From: CACZQA01 sp050943615
GTDB taxonomy: Bacteria; Actinomycetota; Coriobacteriia; Coriobacteriales; QAMH01
Length of the DNA stretch: 58,848 nt
NCBI GenBank assembly: GCA_050943615.1
Contig: JBMNPN010000005.1
Coordinates: forward strand, 1 to 58,848
Direction: 5' to 3'
Below, piece by piece: positions 7,594 through 16,693 of the stretch. A program made the position numbers and the translations under genes. Under the pieces are notes generated by a model. The model did not search any database and was not told the origin of the DNA. It saw only the letters and a list, made by a program, of their open reading frames with translations. The stretch's first letter is position 1, and each line of letters opens with the position of its first letter.

Positions 7594-7923
7594 CTATGGC
7601 ATCATGATGAGGCCCATGCCTCCCTTCTCCTCGAGCATCTTGGCGCAGTCCTCGACCGTGCCGAACTTCAGGCAGCGTCCCTGGCAGACCTGCACGCAGG
7701 AGGGCAGCTCCCCGCCGGCGACGCGCTGCTCGCACATGTCGCACAACTCGGTCGGGATGGCGTAGTAGTTCCAGTGCCAATCATCGTCCTTGTTCTGGCG
7801 CGGACCGTCCTCGTGAACCTTGATGCCCCATTCTCCTAGGCCGAGGCCAAGTTCGTTGCGGCAGGCCAGCTCGCAGCTGTGGCAGCCCGAGCAGAACTCG
7901 TAATCCAGAAACAGTGCGTTCAT
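7594..7923 (-). CDS. Two-cluster [4Fe-4S] electron-transfer subunit
   Basis: A 109-residue partner of the molybdoenzyme whose gene ends 13 bases upstream. It begins MNALFLDYEFC. Motif I is C11-x2-C14-x2-C17-x3-C21; motif II has the spacing C-x2-C-x11-C-x3-C in 'LCDMCEQRVAGGELPSC' and following residues. It is clearly paralogous to the product of 3212..3553 and lacks half of the clusters of DmsB-type subunits. It is predicted soluble and cytoplasmic, feeding electrons to the catalytic subunit. Confidence 0.9.
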   Translation of the reverse strand: MNALFLDYEFCSGCHSCELACRNELGLGLGEWGIKVHEDGPRQNKDDDWHWNYYAIPTELCDMCEQRVAGGELPSCVQVCQGRCLKFGTVEDCAKMLEEKGGMGLIMMP

Positions 7924-7936
7924 CTCAAGCCTCCTC

Positions 7937-10321
7937 TCACTCTATTCCCCTGTCCTTGGCAAGCCGCACGATATCCTCGGAGCCGGCGACCTCGGTCACA
8001 TCGTTGTCAGTCTTCTCGATTCTGGCGATCATGTTCTTGTTGAGGTTGCCCCAGCCCTGGACGCCCACATAGCCATTCGGCATGCCGACGTTCACGCTGG
8101 ACTTCCAGTTGCCAAAGAGGTTGGGCTCGTTGGGGTCCTGCTCCGGGTACCACCAGGCGTGCGTCGAGTGCGCGACGCCCTCCTTGATGGTCGGGGTGAC
8201 CTTGACGACCTGCTTGAAGGAGCCGAACGGCGTCGTGACCTTGACCCAGTCGCCGTTCTTGACGCCGAGGCGCTCGGCATCCTTCGGGTTGAGCTCGGTA
8301 TCGGGCAGCGGGTCGATCTCGCGCAGCGCGGCGATCTGGTGCTGCTCGGTGTGGAACGACGTGTACTTGCGGGCGCCGGACGTGAGGATGAACGGGTACT
8401 CCTTCATCTTGTCGGGCGTCGACCCCGGTCCGAACGGCGGCTCCTTGTAGTAGGGCAGCGGGTCGTCGCCGAAGGTCGCATACGCGTTGGAGTACAGCTC
8501 CACACGGCCCGTCGTCGTGGCGAAGCCGGGCTGGCCGTCGGGGCGCAGCATGCCCTTCTCGTACTTGTAGTAGGGCTCCTCGGTCATGAGGGTGACGTGC
8601 TCTTGGAGGTCCTTCCACTTGAGGATGCCGTTCAGGCCGTTGAACTCGTTGTACTCGTCCTCGTTGTGGAACTGGTTCCAGAACTCGGGGTGCATGCGCT
8701 GGCCCAGGGCGATCATGATCTCGACGTCGGACTTGCACTCGCCCACCTGCACGCACTTCTCCTCGGCGCCGTAGAACGAGACGTTCATGCCGTAGTGCGT
8801 GACGACCATGGCGTTGTGCTCGATGGTGGACGCGAGCGGCAGGACGACGTCGCAGCACGACATCGTCGTCGCGTTCTGGAAGAGGTCGGTCGCGAAGTTG
8901 AAGTCGAGCTTCTTGAGCGCCTCGCACCAGCGGTTCGGCTCGTTGGTGATGGCGTTGCCGCAGGGGTTGGACGAGGAGAACATCGCCATGTGCATCTTGT
9001 AGGGCTTGCCCGTCTCGAGCGTCTTCAGGAACTCGTCGGGCTGGACGGTCCACATGACGGCGCCCACGGCGGGGTACTTGTCGACGCCGATGCGCTTGTT
9101 CCAGCGCTCCTCTGTCATGAAGCCGTTCTGCATCGCGATGTCGAAGCCCGTGGACATCTGCACCTGGGACTTCTTGTCCTCTTCGGTCTCGTCGGTGCGA
9201 ATCGAGCCGGCGCCGGTGCGCTCGTCCTGATAGGAGGGAGTCGCGCCGATTCCGCCGAGGACCGTCCCGCCGGGAGCATCGAGGCAGCCCTCGATGGTCA
9301 TGAGGGCGAGCAGGCACTGGCCGATCTGGGCGCCGTTGGGGTTCTGGTCGACGGCAAGCCCCCAGACGACGCCGGAGTGCTCGGCATTGCCGAACATGCG
9401 GGCGGCGCGGTAGATATCATCGACGTCGAGGTCGCAGATCTCTGCTGCGTGCTCGGGCGTCATGGTCTTGCAGCGGTCGGCGAGCTCGTCGACGCCGTAG
9501 GTCCACTTGTCGCACCAGTCCCTGTCGTAGAGGCCTTCCGTGAAGATGATGTTCAGCATCGCCATGGCGAGCGCGGCATCAGTGCCGGGCCTCAGCTGCA
9601 GGACCATCTCGCAGCGCGTGCCGAGCCAGGTCATGCGCGGGTCGACGTGGATGATCTTCGAGCCCCTGCGGATGAGCTCGAGCAGCTCATGGCCCCACAG
9701 GCCGTCGGGGTTGGACTTGAGCGGCTCCTTGCCCCAGACCAAGATGACGTCCGGGATGTGATAGCCCTCGTGGTCGTAGCGGTCGTAGAACTTCTGCGCG
9801 TAGTCGATCTCGGGATAGCCGCCGCCCATCAAAAACGCGGTGTTGGACATGCGCGGTCCGTAGCAGCTCCAGCCGCCTTGGGCATAGCAGCTGTTCGGCG
9901 TGTCGAAGACGGCATTCGCGAGCAGGTTGTAGTAGTTGTTGCCCTCACGGCCCGTTCCGCCGAAGACGCAGATCGTCTCGGGACCGTACTTCTTCTGGAT
10001 TTCCTTGGCGTTCTTCTCGATGATGTCGAGCGCGTCGTCCCATGTCGTCTCGACCCACTTGTCCTTGCCGCGGTCCTCGCGGGCGCGCTTTATCGGCTTG
10101 GTGATGCGGTCGGGGTGGTAGATGTAGTCCTTCAGCGTGAGGCAGCGCACGCAGAGGGCGCCCTTCGTGATGGGATGCTCGGGGTCGCCTTCGACCTTGG
10201 TGACCTTGCCATCCTTGACGTGGACCTTGAGGCCGCATCCAACAGGATGGCATCCCGGGGGCGACCATGCGCAGCAGCGCGTCACGGTTTCGTCGCCAAC
10301 AGTAGTACGCCATTTAGACAT
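7937..10321 (-). CDS. Molybdopterin oxidoreductase catalytic subunit (acetylene hydratase/catechol dehydroxylase-like)
   Basis: A 794-residue protein starting MSKWRTTVGDETVTRCC at 10321. The in-frame extension to 10594 covers the intergenic control region and is not conserved, so it was rejected. The cluster motif is C17-x6-C24-x4-C29-x27-C57, then 'VETTWDDALDIIEKN', 'VFGGTGREGNNYYN', and the probable Mo-ligand Cys in 'GGWSCYGPR'. The C-terminal dinucleotide-binding domain includes 'HTEQHQIAALREIDPLPD'. Its N-terminal half is nearly superimposable on the partial enzyme at 1..1523, including the residue order around the cluster, which indicates a fairly recent cassette duplication. No export signal. 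A divergent LysR gene starts 233 bases away. Confidence 0.92.
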   Translation of the reverse strand: MSKWRTTVGDETVTRCCAWSPPGCHPVGCGLKVHVKDGKVTKVEGDPEHPITKGALCVRCLTLKDYIYHPDRITKPIKRAREDRGKDKWVETTWDDALDIIEKNAKEIQKKYGPETICVFGGTGREGNNYYNLLANAVFDTPNSCYAQGGWSCYGPRMSNTAFLMGGGYPEIDYAQKFYDRYDHEGYHIPDVILVWGKEPLKSNPDGLWGHELLELIRRGSKIIHVDPRMTWLGTRCEMVLQLRPGTDAALAMAMLNIIFTEGLYDRDWCDKWTYGVDELADRCKTMTPEHAAEICDLDVDDIYRAARMFGNAEHSGVVWGLAVDQNPNGAQIGQCLLALMTIEGCLDAPGGTVLGGIGATPSYQDERTGAGSIRTDETEEDKKSQVQMSTGFDIAMQNGFMTEERWNKRIGVDKYPAVGAVMWTVQPDEFLKTLETGKPYKMHMAMFSSSNPCGNAITNEPNRWCEALKKLDFNFATDLFQNATTMSCCDVVLPLASTIEHNAMVVTHYGMNVSFYGAEEKCVQVGECKSDVEIMIALGQRMHPEFWNQFHNEDEYNEFNGLNGILKWKDLQEHVTLMTEEPYYKYEKGMLRPDGQPGFATTTGRVELYSNAYATFGDDPLPYYKEPPFGPGSTPDKMKEYPFILTSGARKYTSFHTEQHQIAALREIDPLPDTELNPKDAERLGVKNGDWVKVTTPFGSFKQVVKVTPTIKEGVAHSTHAWWYPEQDPNEPNLFGNWKSSVNVGMPNGYVGVQGWGNLNKNMIARIEKTDNDVTEVAGSEDIVRLAKDRGIE

Positions 10322-10553
10322 AGCTCTCGCCTTCCCTTTTCTCTCTGATGTTTCAGGAAGTTCGATACCCGGGTTTCGATAGCTCCTGTCTTGCCAATTC
10401 GAATTCTCTGCCCGGCAGAGCCGTTTGGGGAGAGGTCCAAGACGTGACACCCTGCACCAAACACACACCACGCGGATTTCCTTGAAAAGAGAGGTGCCCG
10501 AAATAAAATAGGCTCGAGAGAGAATTGTCGCGACGTACCTGCAGGGGGCCTTC

Positions 10554-11450
10554 ATGAATATCGAGCAGCTTCGGTACTTCCTCATCGCTTCCAAATCGAA
10601 GAGCTATTCGGCGGCGGCAAAAGAGGCGTTCACCAGCAGGCAGAACATCGCCCGTTCGATCCACGCGCTCGAAGAGGAGCTGGGCGTCGAGCTCTTCTCG
10701 AAAAGCTCGAGCGGCATCGAGCTCACGCTCGCGGGAGAGCGGGCACGCGACCAGGCGGACAGCATCATCTCGGGGGTGGACGAGCTGCTGACGATGTTCT
10801 CCCATCCAGACGGCGAGTCCCTCATGGAGGTCTCGTTCTCGCACTACGTGACCTCGCTTTTCCCGTATCTGGAGACCTTCGATATCGACGACAGCAAGGT
10901 CCGCGTAACGGAACGCAGGGCACCGCACTGCGCTGACCTCGTGGGGACGGGAGAGATCAACCTGGCCTTTGTCGGCTGCATGGAGCGGACGTTTCCCGGG
11001 TGCAACGCGATGCGCATCGACAGCAGCCCCATGTACGCGCTGTGCGCCCAGGATTCCGAGCTTGCCAAACATGAGTCGCTTTCGATGCACGACCTGGCAC
11101 GGCACGACTTCATGCTGCTTCCCCCGAGCTCGTTTCTGTACGTGCCCCTGCTCGAGGCCTGCAAGCGGCTCGGCCTTCCCAACAAGGGCACACGCGAGAT
11201 ATCGAGCATCCCGCTCATGAGGCAGGAGGTCATGCGCAGCGACGGGGTCGCCTTCGTGAGCAGGGCACTGCTCGCAAATCCACCGGAGGGGCTTGCGTGC
11301 GTCCCCTTGCGCAACGTGCACATGCAGTGGGTGCTCTACGCGCTGACTCCCCTGCAGGTATCCGAGGAGACGGGGCGCGTGAAAAAGCTCATCGAGCAGG
11401 CGCGCATCGCCGCGCGCCAGGGAAACGACAGCGCCGAGGTCCTGCAGTAA
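10554..11450 (+). CDS. LysR-type transcriptional regulator
   Basis: A 298-residue LysR protein. The HTH region reads 'LRYFLIASKSKSYSAAAK' and 'AFTSRQNIARSIHALEEEL'. It starts at the ATG at 10554 after CAGGGGGCC. It is divergently placed to the enzyme gene starting at 10321 and is a paralogue of the LysR gene at 1666, so regulator and enzyme were probably duplicated together. Its last 40 residues (LTPLQVSEETGRVKKLIEQ and following) match the decayed fragment at 16694..16804. The effector is unknown, presumably the enzyme's substrate. Confidence 0.92.
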   Translation: MNIEQLRYFLIASKSKSYSAAAKEAFTSRQNIARSIHALEEELGVELFSKSSSGIELTLAGERARDQADSIISGVDELLTMFSHPDGESLMEVSFSHYVTSLFPYLETFDIDDSKVRVTERRAPHCADLVGTGEINLAFVGCMERTFPGCNAMRIDSSPMYALCAQDSELAKHESLSMHDLARHDFMLLPPSSFLYVPLLEACKRLGLPNKGTREISSIPLMRQEVMRSDGVAFVSRALLANPPEGLACVPLRNVHMQWVLYALTPLQVSEETGRVKKLIEQARIAARQGNDSAEVLQ

Positions 11451-11510
11451 CCGAACATCTGCACGGGCGAACGCGTGCGCCTGCCACGCACTGATACCCC
11501 TGCAATAGGG

Positions 11511-12584
11511 CTAGTCTTCGGGGACCACAAGACCCTCGAGGGCGGGATTGTCGACGATCTCGACGCTGTTATCGCCGTGCATCACGTAGATGCGGCTGAC
11601 GTAGACGAGCATCTCCGTGCCGGGCTTGATGTCGCGGCGCCTGTTCAGGCCGCGGTGGGTCTGCACGCGCACGTCGCCAACCTTTAGCGTGAGCTCGAAG
11701 TAAAAGCCCCGAAACGACACGTCCTCGACGACGGCGTCCTGCGCAATGCCGAGAAGGTCCCTGTACTGTTCGTTGTCCGCACGAAACGCCCCGACGTTTT
11801 CCGGCCGCACGACCGCGACGCTTTCGGGGTCGTCTTTCTCGAAGCCCGTGAAAACCCCATAGTCCTCGATGAGAGGAGCGTTTCCCGCGAAGCGCGCGAC
11901 AAAGGCGGTCGCGGGGTCCTCGTAGATCTCGGTGGGCGCGCCCGCCTGCTCGATCTTTCCGTTGCTCATCACGATGATGCGGTCGGAGATCTCGATGGCC
12001 TCTTCCTGGTCATGCGTGACGAAGATGCTCGTGATGCCGAGGCTCGTGACCATCTCGCGCAGCCACTGGCGCAGCTCGCCGCGGATCTTGGCATCGATTG
12101 CCGCGAAGGGCTCGTCGAGGAGCAGCACCTGCGGGTTGGGCGCGAGTGCCCGGGCGAAGGCGACGCGCTGGCGCTGCCCGCCGGAAAGCTCGTTGGGATA
12201 GCTCTCTTCCTTTCCCGAAAGGCCGATGAGCTCGACGAGCTCATCCACGCGCGCGTCGATTTGGTCCGTGGGCAGCTTCTTCACCTTCAGGCCGAAGGCG
12301 ATGTTCTCGCGCACGGTCATGTAGCGAAACAGCGCGTAGTTCTGGAACACGAAGCCGATGCCGCGCTCGGAGCCGGGCACGTCGTTGACCACACGGCCGT
12401 CGATCGCGATCTCGCCCGCATCGACCGTCTCGAGCCCGGCGATCGAGCGGAGGATGGTCGTCTTGCCCGAACCGCTCGGCCCGAGAAGCGAGACGAGCTC
12501 TCCTTTCTCCACGCCGAACGAGACATCGTCGAGCGCCTGGAAATCGCCGAAATGCTTGTCGATATGCTTGACTTCTACGTACAT
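11511..12584 (-). CDS. cysA: Sulfate/thiosulfate ABC transporter ATP-binding protein
   Basis: A 357-residue ATPase energising sulfate import at the cytoplasmic face. It shows Walker A 'LLGPSGSGKTT' near residue 35, signature 'LSGGQRQR', Walker B 'VLLLDEPFAAID' and switch His in 'FVTHDQEEA'. A C-terminal regulatory domain of about 110 residues follows, as in CysA/PotA-type subunits. The start abuts the permease stop with no gap, so the two are translationally coupled. It is the last gene of sbp-permease-cysA. Confidence 0.93.
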   Translation of the reverse strand: MYVEVKHIDKHFGDFQALDDVSFGVEKGELVSLLGPSGSGKTTILRSIAGLETVDAGEIAIDGRVVNDVPGSERGIGFVFQNYALFRYMTVRENIAFGLKVKKLPTDQIDARVDELVELIGLSGKEESYPNELSGGQRQRVAFARALAPNPQVLLLDEPFAAIDAKIRGELRQWLREMVTSLGITSIFVTHDQEEAIEISDRIIVMSNGKIEQAGAPTEIYEDPATAFVARFAGNAPLIEDYGVFTGFEKDDPESVAVVRPENVGAFRADNEQYRDLLGIAQDAVVEDVSFRGFYFELTLKVGDVRVQTHRGLNRRRDIKPGTEMLVYVSRIYVMHGDNSVEIVDNPALEGLVVPED

Positions 12585-14345
12585 TTACCTGGACCCCCTC
12601 TTGCCCGTGCGATATTCGAGGATGTTGCGGATGACCAGCAGGACGATCGCGAGGATGACGAGAATCGACGAGACCGCGAACGCCGCGGTGATTGAATCGG
12701 GCGTGCCCGCGTTGTAGAGCGCGTCGATCTCGAGCGGGAGCGTGAAAGTCTCGCCGCGCGTCTTGGAGAGCGCATATACGGCGCCGAACTCGCCAAACGC
12801 GCGCGCCGCGCACAAGACGATGCCATAGAGCAGCGCCCAGCGAATCTTGGGCATCGTGATCTCGTGGAAGATCTTCAGGCCGCCGGCGCCCATGAGGGCA
12901 GCGGCCTCTTCTTCATCGGAGCCCTGCGCATGCATGACGGGCAGCAGCTCGCGCACGACGAACGGGAAGGTCACGAAGATCGTCGCGAGCACCACGCCGG
13001 GTATCGAGAACACGAGCTGGATATCGAGTCCCGTCGCCGCATTGAACGCCTGGATAATCGGGTAGGCCCAGCCGCGGCGCCCGAAGGTCAGGACAAAGGC
13101 CAGACCGGCGATGACCGGGCTGATGGAAAACGGGATGTCGATGAGGGTCGTGAGCAGGCGCTGGCCTCTGAAGCGGAACTTGGTGAGCGCCCAGGAGGCG
13201 ACGAGCCCGAACAAGGTGTTCACGAGCACCGCGACAATCGTGGCGAGCAGGGTCACCCGCAGCGCAGAGAGCGCGTAGCTCGTGGTGATGGACTCGAGGT
13301 AGTAGCCAAAGCCCAGGCCAAGGGAGCGGGTGATGATGGAGATGAGCGGAGCCACGAGCATCACCAAGATGAAGCCGAGCGCGAGCACCATGAGGAGCAC
13401 CTTGAGGCCCTTGCTCCCCTGCTCGATGCTCTGCGGCGCGCTTTTTCCCGAAGAGGCGGTAGAGGCCTCGCCCGAGACGCGCTTTGCGGCATGCAGCTGG
13501 ATGGCGTTGATGATGAAGAGCAGCGCAAACGAGATGATGAGGAGCACGAGCGCGATGGCGGCAGCGTCGTTGTAGCTCGTCGTGCCCGCATCGAGCTTTT
13601 GCATGATCACATATGAGACGACCTGCGTTCCCTCGCGCGCCGAGTTGCCGGAGATGTAGATGACGGACCCGAACTCGCCGATGCCGCGTGCCAGCGCGAG
13701 GCCGAAGCCCGTGAGAATCGCGGGCATGAGCTCGGGCAGGATCACCTTGAAGAACGTGTGCGTCCTGTTCGCGCCCAGAATGTGCGCCGCCTCCTCGTAG
13801 CTCGGGTCGAGGCCCTGGAGCACCGGCTGCACGGCGCGCACCACAAAGGGGATGCCGACAAAGACGAGCGCGACGACGATGCCGAGCCTCGTGTAGCTCA
13901 CCTGGATGCCGAACTGGGCAAAGAAGCTGCCGATTTCGCCGTTGTCCGCGTACATCTTGGAAAGCGTGATGCCCGCGACAGCCGTCGGCATGGCAAAGGG
14001 GAGCTCGATGAGACCATCGACGAGCCGCTTGAGCGGGAACTCATAGCGCGTGAGCACCCAGGCGATGGCAACGCCGAAGAACACGTTGACGAGTGCGGCG
14101 ATTGCCGCGCACCCGATGGTCGTGGCAAAGGACTGCGCCGTGGTCTTTGTCGTGATAACCTCGAGAAACTCCGCAGGGCTGAGCGTGAACGAGTAGCCCA
14201 GCACCGAGCAGAGAGGGATGATGATCAGCAACGAGAGCATTGCGATGGTGATGCCGAGCGTCAGCCTGAATCCCGGGACGACACTCTTGCCGTGAATCTT
14301 TTTCGAGGCCCTATTCCTCTGTGGCAGCTCTTCTCTTGCTTTCAT
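12585..14345 (-). CDS. Sulfate ABC transporter permease, CysT-CysW fusion
   Basis: 586 residues is about twice the length of a single CysT or CysW subunit. Two tandem BPD-type membrane domains are present. The first spans about residues 25-290, with its EAA loop near 'YEEAAHILGANRTHTFFKV'. The second spans about residues 310-580, with its EAA loop near 'DEEEAAALMGAGGLKIFHE'. A Ser/Gly/Lys-rich linker (ASTASSGKSAPQS) joins them. The separate subunits are usual in other bacteria, so this is a single-chain heterodimer equivalent. There is no stop codon or frameshift between halves. The partners are the Sbp gene upstream and cysA directly downstream. Confidence 0.92.
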   Translation of the reverse strand: MKAREELPQRNRASKKIHGKSVVPGFRLTLGITIAMLSLLIIIPLCSVLGYSFTLSPAEFLEVITTKTTAQSFATTIGCAAIAALVNVFFGVAIAWVLTRYEFPLKRLVDGLIELPFAMPTAVAGITLSKMYADNGEIGSFFAQFGIQVSYTRLGIVVALVFVGIPFVVRAVQPVLQGLDPSYEEAAHILGANRTHTFFKVILPELMPAILTGFGLALARGIGEFGSVIYISGNSAREGTQVVSYVIMQKLDAGTTSYNDAAAIALVLLIISFALLFIINAIQLHAAKRVSGEASTASSGKSAPQSIEQGSKGLKVLLMVLALGFILVMLVAPLISIITRSLGLGFGYYLESITTSYALSALRVTLLATIVAVLVNTLFGLVASWALTKFRFRGQRLLTTLIDIPFSISPVIAGLAFVLTFGRRGWAYPIIQAFNAATGLDIQLVFSIPGVVLATIFVTFPFVVRELLPVMHAQGSDEEEAAALMGAGGLKIFHEITMPKIRWALLYGIVLCAARAFGEFGAVYALSKTRGETFTLPLEIDALYNAGTPDSITAAFAVSSILVILAIVLLVIRNILEYRTGKRGSR

Positions 14346-14367
14346 AATGCCCTACGCTCGGTTCCCA

Positions 14368-15489
14368 TCAGCTGCTTGCGGCATCGCCGGTGTAGATCTC
14401 GTCGAAGATCGCGCCGTCCTGGAAGAACTTCTCGTACGCCGCGTCCCAGCCACCGAAGTCGCTGATCTTGCACAGGTCGACGTTCAGGTCGAAGGTGTCC
14501 TTGAACTCCTTCAGGATCTTCTCGTTGGAGGGACGGTATCCGTACTTGCCCACGAGCCGCTGTGCCTTGTTGGAATAGAGGTACTCCAGATAGTCGTGCG
14601 CGACCTGCGCGACGCCATCTTTCTCGGCGTTCTCGTCGACGACGGCAACGGAGGGCTGTGCCAAGATGCTCACCGAGGGCGTGACGATCTCGTATTTTCC
14701 GGGATAGTCCCTGTTGGAGTTGATCGCCTCGTTCTCCCAGGCGATGAGCACGTCGCCCTGGCCGTTTTCCACGAACGTCGTCGTTGCACCGCGCGCACCC
14801 GAATCCATGACGGTCACGTTGGCGTAGAGCTTCTTCATGAAGTCCTTGACCTGGTTTTCGTCGTCATTAAACTTCTTGCTCGCGTAATACCAGGCAGCCA
14901 GGAAGTTCCAGCACGCACCGCCCGAGGACTTCGGGCTCGGGTTGATGATCTCGACGCCGTCTTTGACGAGGTCGTCCCAGTCCTTGATGTTCTTGGGATT
15001 GCCCGCGCGCACGAGGAAGTTGATCGTGGAGGTGTAGGGCAAGGACTGCTCGTCGAACTCGCCTTCCCAGCCCTCGTCGATGAGGCCCGCGTCGACGATC
15101 TGCGTGATGTCATGCGCGAGGGCGAGCGTCACGACATCGGCCGCCGCGCCCTCGGTGACCGAGCGCGCCTGCTTGCCCGAGCCGCCGTGCGACTGGGTCA
15201 CGTTGACGGTGATGTCCTTTTTCTTCTTGTAGTATTCGGCGAATATCTTGTTGTACTCTTCGTAGAGCTCGCGCGTGGGGTCATAGGAAACGTTCGTGAG
15301 CTCGACCGTCGAGCCCGCCGTCGCCTCGGATGCCGACGTGGAGCTCGACTGCGAGCCGCATCCGGTCAAGCCGAACGCCGCAAGGCCCATCAGCGTTGCG
15401 CCCGCCAGGCCCAGAAACGAACGACGCGTCAGACGACGCGAGCCGAACTTGTCGAACACTGGTTCCCCTGTCTGTGTAGCACCGCTCAT
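14368..15489 (-). CDS. sbp: Sulfate-binding lipoprotein of the ABC transporter, Tat-type signal
   Basis: A 373-residue protein. The N-terminus has a twin-arginine stretch 'SRRLTRRSFLGLAG', a hydrophobic segment and the lipobox LTGC, so it is probably exported by Tat and anchored as a lipoprotein. The mature part matches the sulfate-binding family closely: 'NVSYDPTRELYEEYNK', 'QSHGGSGKQARSV', 'ADVVTLALAHDI', 'NPSPKSSGGACWNFLAAW', 'MDSGARGATTTFVENGQGD'. These residues form the sulfate pocket in characterised relatives, which argues against molybdate despite the neighbouring Mo enzymes. It is the first gene of the sulfate operon. Confidence 0.94.
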   Translation of the reverse strand: MSGATQTGEPVFDKFGSRRLTRRSFLGLAGATLMGLAAFGLTGCGSQSSSTSASEATAGSTVELTNVSYDPTRELYEEYNKIFAEYYKKKKDITVNVTQSHGGSGKQARSVTEGAAADVVTLALAHDITQIVDAGLIDEGWEGEFDEQSLPYTSTINFLVRAGNPKNIKDWDDLVKDGVEIINPSPKSSGGACWNFLAAWYYASKKFNDDENQVKDFMKKLYANVTVMDSGARGATTTFVENGQGDVLIAWENEAINSNRDYPGKYEIVTPSVSILAQPSVAVVDENAEKDGVAQVAHDYLEYLYSNKAQRLVGKYGYRPSNEKILKEFKDTFDLNVDLCKISDFGGWDAAYEKFFQDGAIFDEIYTGDAASS

Positions 15490-15626
15490 GTGAACCGTCC
15501 TTCCTTGGACCTATCTGAAAAACTGAACACATGATGTCAGCCACGAGAGCACCGCTCAAGAGAACAAGCGCTCGAAAATCGCGAACACGGTGAGATAAAT
15601 TCCCTGTCATTTCCTTTGCCGTGCTC

Positions 15627-15649
15627 GGTGTTCGGTTTTACCGAACACC
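15627..15649. promoter_or_regulatory. Perfect 10-bp dyad in the sbp/LysR divergent region
   Basis: GGTGTTCGGT-TTT-ACCGAACACC lies 72 bases before the LysR start at 15721 and 138 bases before the sbp start. A LysR (CysB-like) operator or a hairpin in the LysR leader are both possible. A half-site GAACAC also occurs near 15580. Confidence 0.5.
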
Positions 15650-15720
15650 ATCAAAACGAGCTTGAACTCGCCGCGTGCGCTGCTACCATCTTCACTGGCT
15701 ACTCGAAACGGTGGATGCAC

Positions 15721-16674
15721 ATGAAACTTCAACAGCTCAGGTACCTGGTCGCCGCTGCGCAGTACGGGTCGTTTCGCACTGCGGCGCAAAAGCTCTACGT
15801 CTCGCAGTCGAGTGTCTCGACTGCCGTGAAGGAGCTCGAGCAAGAGCTCGGCGTGGAGATCTTCAATCGGACGCGGCGTGGCATATCGCTCACAAGCGAT
15901 GGGGTGGAGCTCTTGGGCCACGTCAAGCAGCTCCTCGCGCAAGCAGACGACATCCTCGATTACTATTCGCAGAACCGCGAGAACAAGCTCAAACTCAACG
16001 TGTCCTCGCTGCACAACCTGCTCGTGGCAAAGGCATTCGGCGACTTTCTCGAGATGCACAGCGACGAGGCCTGCAATTTCGAGCTTTACGAGACCTACAT
16101 CAACCAGATCATCCGCGACGTGCACTCCGAGAGAAGCGACCTCGGCATCATCTACAAGAGCAACTTCAACTCGGATGCGATAGAGCAGATCCTGGACCAG
16201 GAGGGGCTATCTTTCACGACGCTGTTCACCTCGCGCCCCTATGTGGTCGTCGGCGACTACCACCCCCTTGCAGGACACGAACTCATCGAACCGAGAGAAC
16301 TCGCGTCCTACGACCGTTTCGAGCTCTCACAGGGCTTCGAGAGCTCCTCGTTCTACACCGACGAGCCCATCAGCTCCATTCCGCACCGGCGCAAGATCGT
16401 CTTGAGCGACAACAGTTCCCTTGCCGCCATCTTGGCCGAGCACAATGGCTATGCCATCTCGACGGGCATCTCGCCTGCGAACCGGTCGCTGACGCTCATC
16501 CCGCTCGATACCGAAGAGATCATGCAAGTTGGAATCGTGCGGCTCAAGCACGAGCCCGATTCCCAGGTTGCCCGCGAGTTCTTGCTGGTGCTCTGCCGGC
16601 GCATCATCGGGTACGAGGGCGCAATCGAGCCGGCGGATGCCGTCTACGAGTACACCCGCATCAAGAGAAGCTGA
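15721..16674 (+). CDS. LysR-type regulator, probably of sulfate uptake
   Basis: A 317-residue LysR protein. The ATG at 15721 begins MKLQQLRYLVAAAQYGSF, the canonical family start; an in-frame extension back to 15616 runs through a palindrome and has no family homology. The HTH is 'AAQKLYVSQSSVSTAVKEL'. It diverges from the sulfate transporter operon, so a CysB-like role in sulfur control is likely from position. It is less related to the two LysR proteins of the molybdoenzyme cassettes than they are to each other. Confidence 0.88.
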   Translation: MKLQQLRYLVAAAQYGSFRTAAQKLYVSQSSVSTAVKELEQELGVEIFNRTRRGISLTSDGVELLGHVKQLLAQADDILDYYSQNRENKLKLNVSSLHNLLVAKAFGDFLEMHSDEACNFELYETYINQIIRDVHSERSDLGIIYKSNFNSDAIEQILDQEGLSFTTLFTSRPYVVVGDYHPLAGHELIEPRELASYDRFELSQGFESSSFYTDEPISSIPHRRKIVLSDNSSLAAILAEHNGYAISTGISPANRSLTLIPLDTEEIMQVGIVRLKHEPDSQVAREFLLVLCRRIIGYEGAIEPADAVYEYTRIKRS

Positions 16675-16693
16675 ATTCGGGGACTGCGCCGCT

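Noticed and set aside
14368..15489. Molybdate or tungstate transporter beside the Mo enzymes
   Set aside because: The binding protein matches sulfate-binding residues block for block (SYDPTRELYE, SGARG, NPKSSGGA-like), so sulfate is preferred.
15616..15720. N-terminal extension of the LysR gene at 15721
   Set aside because: It reads through the palindrome and adds 35 residues before the conserved LysR start MKLQQLRYL.
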